Shown here piece by piece: positions 58,063-64,000 of a stretch of 64,000 nucleotides of DNA. Both the position numbers and the translations under genes were made by a program. The stretch covers positions 496,001 to 560,000 of the forward strand of contig JAHLMK010000014.1 in the NCBI GenBank assembly GCA_019915135.1, written 5' to 3'. The notes under the pieces are model-generated. The model did not search any database and was not told where the DNA came from. It saw nothing but the letters and a program-made list of their open reading frames with translations. Positions within the stretch are counted from its first letter, which is position 1. Every line of letters starts with the position of its first letter. The stretch is from Strobilurus pachycystidiatus. Taxonomy: Eukaryota; Basidiomycota; Agaricomycetes; Agaricales; Physalacriaceae.

Positions 58063-59619
58063 TCGTGGTGGCACCAGCCCAAAATGTATCGGGAAATCCA
58101 CCAGGAAAAGGATTGGCAGCGCCTGGCAACTTCTGAGCAAGCGTTCGGAGACTCTCCATGAAAAGCTCGTGGATGTCGGGTTGGTACATTTGAAACAGGA
58201 CTAAATAGCGTCAGCATACTATGACAAGACATTGGATGAGGCTACGCACAGTTTGCCCACTTCGCAATTCTAACCATTCCCTTACATGACAAAAGCTCCT
58301 TCAGGTGATGGGCCTCATGTGGGTTCTGTCGAAGGACCATGGGCTCAGGCTGCCCGCCGCCGTATGAAGTTCCCATAGTCCGCTCCTTACACGGACCTCG
58401 ACGATGGGCATGGAACGGGAGAAGGGACATGATACGACGTATTGTTGAGGTGGCAAGATCCAGAGCGCTTGAGTATCTGAGACCGGTCTGTTTACCAGGT
58501 TGGTCACCTGGGCGCCCGCCAAGTAGAGCAATGATTTGGCGTGAGCTGTCAAGGATGGGTATCGTAGTGCTACAGGTGAATGAGGTCAGAAATCTGAACA
58601 ATTGCAAGGTTTGAAAAACCTACATCCCATCCCAATCAACTAGCCTCATCTTGGGGTAGCTTAGTGCCTTCGTCAACGTTGGTAGCCATCTTGGGAGGTT
58701 GAGAACGCGTCCAATCCAGCCTGGTCCGGTGACGGGCGCATCTTCAAGCGTATATTCCTCAACGACAACAGCGCTATGTCTGGCTTCATCCACATGTCGC
58801 TGCGCAGCGCGTTTTCCTTTGGCCTTGGAGTACGGGAATGAGGGAGAAGGAGAATGGCTGCGGTCCCTTGCATGGTTCTTCTTATTCTTCTTGTACTTGT
58901 TACGCTGGGCGTAGGATGGTTTCGAAGGCTTGCCGGATAAATGGGGAGAGGGGGGGGCTGCAGTCGACAAGGGGCCCGGCAGATCGTTCAGGGAAGAGGC
59001 GTAGGTTTGAGAGCGCGGATAGGACGAAGGGGGGGGGTGGTACATCCGAGGAGTTCACCCAGACGTCGAGGCCGGGGTCCTCACCCTTGACCTCTACGCC
59101 GTCAGGATAGTCGCCCAGATCATGGTCAATGATGGCGCCATCAAGGTCCGTGCCCTCGACGTCCTCGGATGATAGAGCGCTCTTGATCCATTCTTTGTCT
59201 TGAGCCTACAGATGGCTATCAGCATTATGAAGCCAAGACAGAAGATGTATCTACACGGCAGACAACTTCCAAGATATCTGACGCGTCAAACAGCTTGGGA
59301 CCGATGATGGGTGGGGCGGCATTGACGGAGAATTCACGTCCCGAGCGCGTTGTGCGAATGGGGAAGTCTGCTGCGCCGTTGGCGCTGGATTGCGAGGAGC
59401 CGAGAAACCTCCAGCCTAAAGTTGAGAAGTTAGCAAGATTACAGACCCGCGAAGAATTATAAAGCAATGGACTTGCACTGCAAGTGCTGCGCCCGGCGTT
59501 GGAACTAGGCTCAAAGGTCGGCCCTGTGTCAACAGCGCCGGGCGCAACACTGGCACCGCAAACAGACACGAAGGCGGTGGGGACAGGAGGTGGAGGATAG
59601 AGGACACACCTTTGGGCAT
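58063..59619 (-). CDS. TET/JBP-like dioxygenase, N-terminal half
   Basis: Exon-like segments on the minus strand: FPIRTTRSGREFSVNAAPP, a Lys/Ser-rich linker (KPSYAQRNKYKKNKKNHARD), LTKALSYPKMRLVDWDG joined through a GTAGGT intron to TTIPILDSSRQIIALLGGRP, then AHRRGP and SYGGGQPEPMVLRQNPHEAH, LKELLSCKGMVRIAKWANC, and FQMYQPDIHELFMESLRTLA ending FPDTFWAGATTN. These are the ordered blocks of the Agaricomycete TET/JBP N-terminal region (the WDG, LLGGRP and GGGQ motifs). The start is probably the ATG at 59619 after a TATATAAG at 59709. Several short exons in 58.4-58.6 kb are not resolved. Continues, after an insertion, in the catalytic half at 56352. Confidence 0.7.
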
Positions 59620-59708
59620 TATTAGGGGCGGAGGAGGGCAAGCACGACACGACGCGACGCAGTGGTAGAGCGGCGGAGACGGAGCAAACAGGCCGTGGAC
59701 CAAAGCCT

Positions 59709-59716
59709 TATATACC
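59709..59716 (-). promoter_or_regulatory. TATA box of the TET/JBP-like gene
   Basis: TATATAAG on the minus strand about 90 bp upstream of the ATG at 59619. Confidence 0.45.
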
Positions 59717-59924
59717 TGTCAGTGTGTGGTCTTGTGCTGGTTAGAGTAAACAATAAGAAAACAGCGGAAAACATACCTCGGTCAGCGTTTCGCGAACCTG
59801 CACGCGCTCACGTGCGGTTTGAATATTCCGTCCGCTCCACCACCATGTACCGTTGTACGCACCGTCTCAGGTTGATAACGATTCCCAGTACCCGCTGTGC
59901 TTGCCCTGCTCCTCATTCGCCATC

Positions 59925-60499
59925 ATGCCTGCTCCTCTGCTTCGCAAGCGCACTCGCAGCGATGTAGTGGAAACCCGACATGGCTCATGGCCGCGTCCCA
60001 TGTTGGGCGAATCCAATCGGGTTCTTTTGCTCTCTATCGGGCTGCCTATCGAAGACGATGGTGTTGGTGGACGCAATGGAAGAGCCAAACGAAAGGCAGG
60101 GCCTCCCTGTAGCGTCAGTGTGGAGGAAGACGAGGTTCGTTTAGGATCTGGTGAGTTGGCTCCGAGACGATGCCGGGCCTGCGGACGATGAGCAAATGCC
60201 GACGCGTGTAAGCAGTAATCCCTCCCACCCCCTTTCTCTCCTCTCTCAAACTCTCAACAGTGGTCGTTGAGTTCGACTTGGAGCGCTTCATCGACCAACA
60301 GCCAGAATTCGGACGCTTCGAAGTCTTGAGGATCACACGAGAAATCCTCAAGAGCTCTGATACCTTCTCGACGGCGCGCGAGGTTGCCGCGCAATCCATT
60401 GTTATCGAGCAACTGTCCATGTACAGCGGCGTTCGCCCGAGCACACTAGGTCCCAGTCACCAGTCCCTTGCTGGCAGAGCCTCCGGTAGTGGAGAATAG
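59925..60499 (+). CDS. Small hypothetical protein, divergent from the TET/JBP-like gene
   Basis: Exons 59925-60150 and 60261-60499 join in phase (GTGAGT...CAACAG). The N-terminus MPAPLLRKRTRSDVVETRHG is basic; exon 2 starts VVEFDLERFIDQQPEFGRFE and is helical. About 154 residues, no known domain. A one-base shift near 60445 would link it to a longer frame (LLAEPPVVENSLLRSLDKNV onward to about 61076), so the annotated end may be a premature stop. Confidence 0.45.
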
Positions 60500-61410
60500 C
60501 TTGCTGCGCTCACTGGACAAAAATGTTGACGAAAAAATAAGCCTCCATCTCGACACTGCCCGGGTGGATGGCGCACTTGCCTCCACCCTCGTCCGGACGC
60601 CAAGTAGCACGCCAGGATATGACGCTTGTCTATCTTGCAAACCTGACGCATGTCGGTTTGCCGTGCTGCATCTTTTGCATAGATCTACGACGCGGCACCG
60701 GCTGCCAGCGAATGGCGACTGCTCCTCCGTCCAAGACGATGCGACGCGTCCCTCTGGACGGTCACCACTCGCGGGTTGGTATGCGGCACCGGCTGCCAGG
60801 CCACTCGCGAACTCGTTCTCCGTCCAGAACGAAGGGCCAACCCACCGGTCGGTCTCTGAAACCTCGCAGCGCTCTTTCTTACATCTAACTTGCCAACTTC
60901 CCAGCCCTACGCAGCGCCGCGATCACGACCAAGGATTCACGTTCAGCAAGAACGCTCAAACGCGTATCGGCCGCAGCGAGCGGAGGAAGGGCGCTCAGAC
61001 TCTTCACGCACCTACCCACCCCCACCTACTTGTACAGCCCCGGAAGTCGACGACCGTAGCGACCCGAGGACCTTAGAACATACAGAACGCGGTCGCGGCC
61101 GGAGTCACGAGGTGGCGTATCATTGAGAGTCTCCAGGACCTTTCCCTGCGTAAAGGAGATTGTCGCCTTGCTGATCGTTGCCCAAGGTATGGATGCACGT
61201 ACGCTCAAGGCTAGAGACTTGAACCGGACTCATGATTCTACATGTAGCAGCCATTTTCAAACTTTAATGCCGCGCTTCAAACAGGACAACAAACACCAGA
61301 CTCACCTCGTTTTCCGATGCCCAATGTTGACAACGACAAGTATAGACAACCCCTTGAGCTTTTTATTGTATGGTGTCTTTCATTACAGAAATTAGCAGTC
61401 GATCAATGAC
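60500..61410. other. Intergenic or decayed coding, 60.5-61.4 kb
   Basis: Long overlapping frames of biased composition, a direct repeat of GCGGCACCGGCTGCCAG (60691 and 60783), and no consistent gene model. Confidence 0.4.
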
Positions 61411-61419
61411 AACCATACT

Positions 61420-64000
61420 TCATTCATCCTCATCTTCCTCTCCGCTATCCGTCTCCTGCTCGTCGCTACTATCCAGGGGACCCCTCTCATTGCCACCTTC
61501 CTCATCGCTGTCGTGGCGGCTGAAGAAAGCTATGCGCTCCATCACCAATTCAACAGGCACTTCCCCAGATGCCTCCCAAACTCTTCGACAAGCGTTTGCG
61601 GCGGAACGGCGTTGAAGGTTGGCAAGATGCTCGGCAGACTGGCGGACCCATGTGCCACGCCCTCGAGTCGCATAGGTAAACCCAAAGACCAAGGGACCAG
61701 GAATCTGCCTCGATAGGCTTTGCATCCAATCCCGGTCAAAGACCAGTTTCGTCCACAGGTAAACAATCACCTCCAAAGAATTTCAGTCTCCAAGAAGGAT
61801 ACTTCCAAACTCTGTGGACGTACCTTTCTTCGCAGGTCAAGTAAGACCCTGACAATTGAAGGCGTTCAAACCTCAGTGGTCGCGATGAAATTGATTCGGT
61901 CGAAGTGAGCGAAAAACTCCCCAAGGAAGCTCTCCACATATTGGCTTTCGTCATGTTGCCCAGTCAGACGGATGGAGTCTCTGAATGCGGAAGAATAGAG
62001 ATGAAGGAGTTCTTGATTTTCAGGTGTAAGCTGGGGAACTTGTTATATCAAGTGATTGCGGAAATGATATCTGTGCTGACCACTTGGCGAACAAGTTCTC
62101 CGATAACTAGATCTTCGAAGTGCTGAAACTCCGGCACTGGGGCGCTGGCAGAGCCGTCCATAGTGAGCCTGCGGAGAAAGGGAGAAACGCTCCGAGTTTT
62201 GAGCAAGTCAAGCCCACGCTTTGACACGTTGACATCTTGCAGTCTGCTTCTTACTTCCTCTCATACGTCCCCCAGATCTTGAATTTGTTGCAACGCTGAG
62301 TGTGACACCTTACTTCCCTGTCAGACCCATTCAATTGAGCAAATGGATTCAGATTCAGGCTTATTCGAAGGAGGGAGCTTATTCTAGGCATATTCTACAG
62401 CAGATAATCATAAGCAGTGTTGTCAGGCTCGAACGTTCAGTATCTCAGCAAATCAAGCACCACCAGTCTCCAAGGTTGCCTGGCAGGGAAGTAAGGAAGA
62501 GAAGGGTGATAAAGCTCTGACACACCTCTCCTTCCCCCGGATCCGTACATTGCGCATCCTTGTCCAGGTGGCGACGATGTCCATCAAATGTACGAACAAG
62601 ATGGCACTGGTTGCACTGGACGACAGCTGTCAGTAAGATCGCCCACACATCCATAGGAACTCCGAGCTGCGAATTCCACTCCCTCCAAGCCATCGTGTAA
62701 CTGTCATCCCCACCTGCCTCGAGTGTAAGGCTGATCTGCGAATTATCTTCGATTGACATGGACTCCGGGTATCCTCGAGCCGGTATCTCCTGATCTTGCT
62801 GCTCTACCAGGGTAGCCACTACATCGCCAATCAGTCATATCTACCGTAGAAATGTAGCCTGAACACACCTTCAGCCGCCACTGGCTGATTGCCACATCGA
62901 CCAGAGCTGGTGAGATGAGAACAGTACCCTTGATAAGAGAAGCAGCAACCGCATCCTTCCTCGCAGGTGAAGCTGTCAATGTGACCGTTGAAACTATCCA
63001 AAGGGAGGCCCACAAACGTCGTTAGGCACTGGAGAGCGAATCCAAGATTCGACTGTTTGAATCGGTAGCGAAAACGATCGCTGAAGGCCGCTGGGGTCTT
63101 GCAATAATTGTAGACCTCCAGAAGAGGATGTCCGCGCCAAGCAGGATGGGTGTGGCTTTGACTGTTGCCGGTTGTCAGAAAGTAACATACCAGACATGAA
63201 CTTCACTCACTTGTGTTCTTACCGTTGAGGAGAAACTTCCTGAGACTGTCGATCAAGAGTTGATCTATGTAGGGTGTATGAGAATTGACTCTGCGATGAT
63301 GATTGCGAAATCTTACCCTTATCCTTGCGAGCCTCAGCTTGCTCCTTCGAAAAGATAGTGACATGGCCTTTGGCCTGCACAGGTCGGTCAACCTGAAGGC
63401 GGGGGAAAGAAGGGGCGGGCTCCGTCGGAGGAACAAACGCATAGGGTTGTGCCTCGCGAGTGCGAAAGATAGAGGCGGGTGGTGTCCACGGAGCTCCAGA
63501 GGTGGAGGGGGTGTTGGACGCCGAAGAAGAGGGTCCTTTGCTGAACTTTTTGCGGGGCGGACCGGCTCTCTCATCGTCAGAGTCAACGATGTCGATTACC
63601 TCGGAGGCGGCGGTGCCCTTTCTCTTCTTGCTGGGCTTCGTGTTCTCCGGTGGGATGTGTGCGACTGGAGAGAATGAGCGAGTGGAAGCCAATTGAGAGA
63701 AGTACGTACACAAAGCCTCCGGAGCGTCCGCAATTTCTCGAATTGAGGGTATGGGAGGAGGAACGTCCGAAGGCTTGGGTATATAAACTATGCAGATATG
63801 AGGGTACTTCGCTAAGACAGAATCAATTGAAATCTTACAGTGGATCTTACATCCTAGCACTCTGCAAGTGAAGAAGTATCCGTCGAGCATTCCCATCCTT
63901 GTTTTGCTATGGGTCATCTGGACATCCTTGACGGCGCGGCGGGGATTCAAGCCATGTACCGGGCACAGAGGAGGGGAGGCGCTGTCGTCGTTGAACAACT
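61420..64000 (-). CDS. Multi-exon protein of unknown function, Cys/His-rich (5' end outside window)
   Basis: Exon-like segments over 2.5 kb. The first readable exon has GMLDGYFFTCRVLGCKIHCK, IVDSDDERAGPPRKKFSKG and Pro/Ser-rich linkers; then YIDQLLIDSLRKFLLNG; HPLLEVYNYCKTPAAFSDRF to FVGLPLDSFNGHIDSFTCEE with GCGCCFSYQGYCSHL; then QLGVPMDVWAILLTAVVQCN with QCHLVRTFDGHRRH; and a final exon WTKLVFDRDWMQSLSRQIPG ending in an acidic DSGEEDEDE tail at 61420. Cysteine clusters suggest metal binding. The nuclear-protein-like acidic and SDDE motifs fit chromatin or transposon biology, but no family is recognised. The frame is open to the right edge. Confidence 0.55.

Noticed and set aside
1..64000. 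CRISPR array, bacterial operons, rRNA genes
   Set aside because: None present; spliceosomal introns throughout show this is a eukaryotic nuclear sequence.

Overview
The window looks like nuclear DNA of a mushroom-type basidiomycete (Agaricomycete). Genes are cut by many 45-65 bp GT-AG introns, are packed on both strands, and include families typical of that group: F-box and BTB proteins, an S41 protease with a CPAF-like N-terminus, an ABCC transporter, a TPR protein, and a TET/JBP-like dioxygenase beside transposases. All gene models were built by eye by joining open frames across introns. Gene ends are usually good; single exon edges can be off by a few codons.

Layout. 1-5.2 kb: four hypothetical or F-box genes, one with a minisatellite inside its coding region, then a degenerate tRNA-like sequence. 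5.2-7.7 kb: a small tandem duplication, a hairpin, a run of TTAGGG-like units, AT-rich DNA and a 500-codon Gag-like frame. 7.8-14 kb: a duplicated block. A complete secreted S41 peptidase gene is flanked by a second, broken copy of its 3' end and by two diverged F-box pseudogene copies in opposite orientation. 14.5-16.7 kb: a divergent SDR / zinc alcohol dehydrogenase pair sharing about 130 bp of promoter. 18.5-25.1 kb: a full-length ABCC transporter. 25.9-42.6 kb: a single-pass membrane protein, malic enzyme, a BTB protein, a second SDR, a fatty aldehyde dehydrogenase, a TPR protein, an unknown gene and a proline-rich Cys-cluster DNA-binding protein. 42.7-46.9 kb: gene-poor.

47-60 kb is a nest of mobile elements. 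A complete IS630/Tc1/mariner-type transposon (47999-51162, 19 bp perfect ends, TA duplication) sits inside an older Gag-like gene; removing it with one TA puts that gene's two halves back in frame. Next is a MULE-like transposase gene with a frameshift, and convergent to it a TET/JBP-like 2-oxoglutarate/Fe(II) dioxygenase whose N-terminal and catalytic halves are split by about 1.7 kb of foreign-looking DNA. 59.9-64 kb holds a small divergent gene and a multi-exon unknown gene that runs off the window.

The metabolic genes (sugar-alcohol dehydrogenase with its SDR partner, malic enzyme, fatty aldehyde dehydrogenase) look like ordinary chromosomal genes. The most interesting part is the association of a TET/JBP-type DNA-base oxidase with transposases at 52-60 kb, and the layered insertions there.
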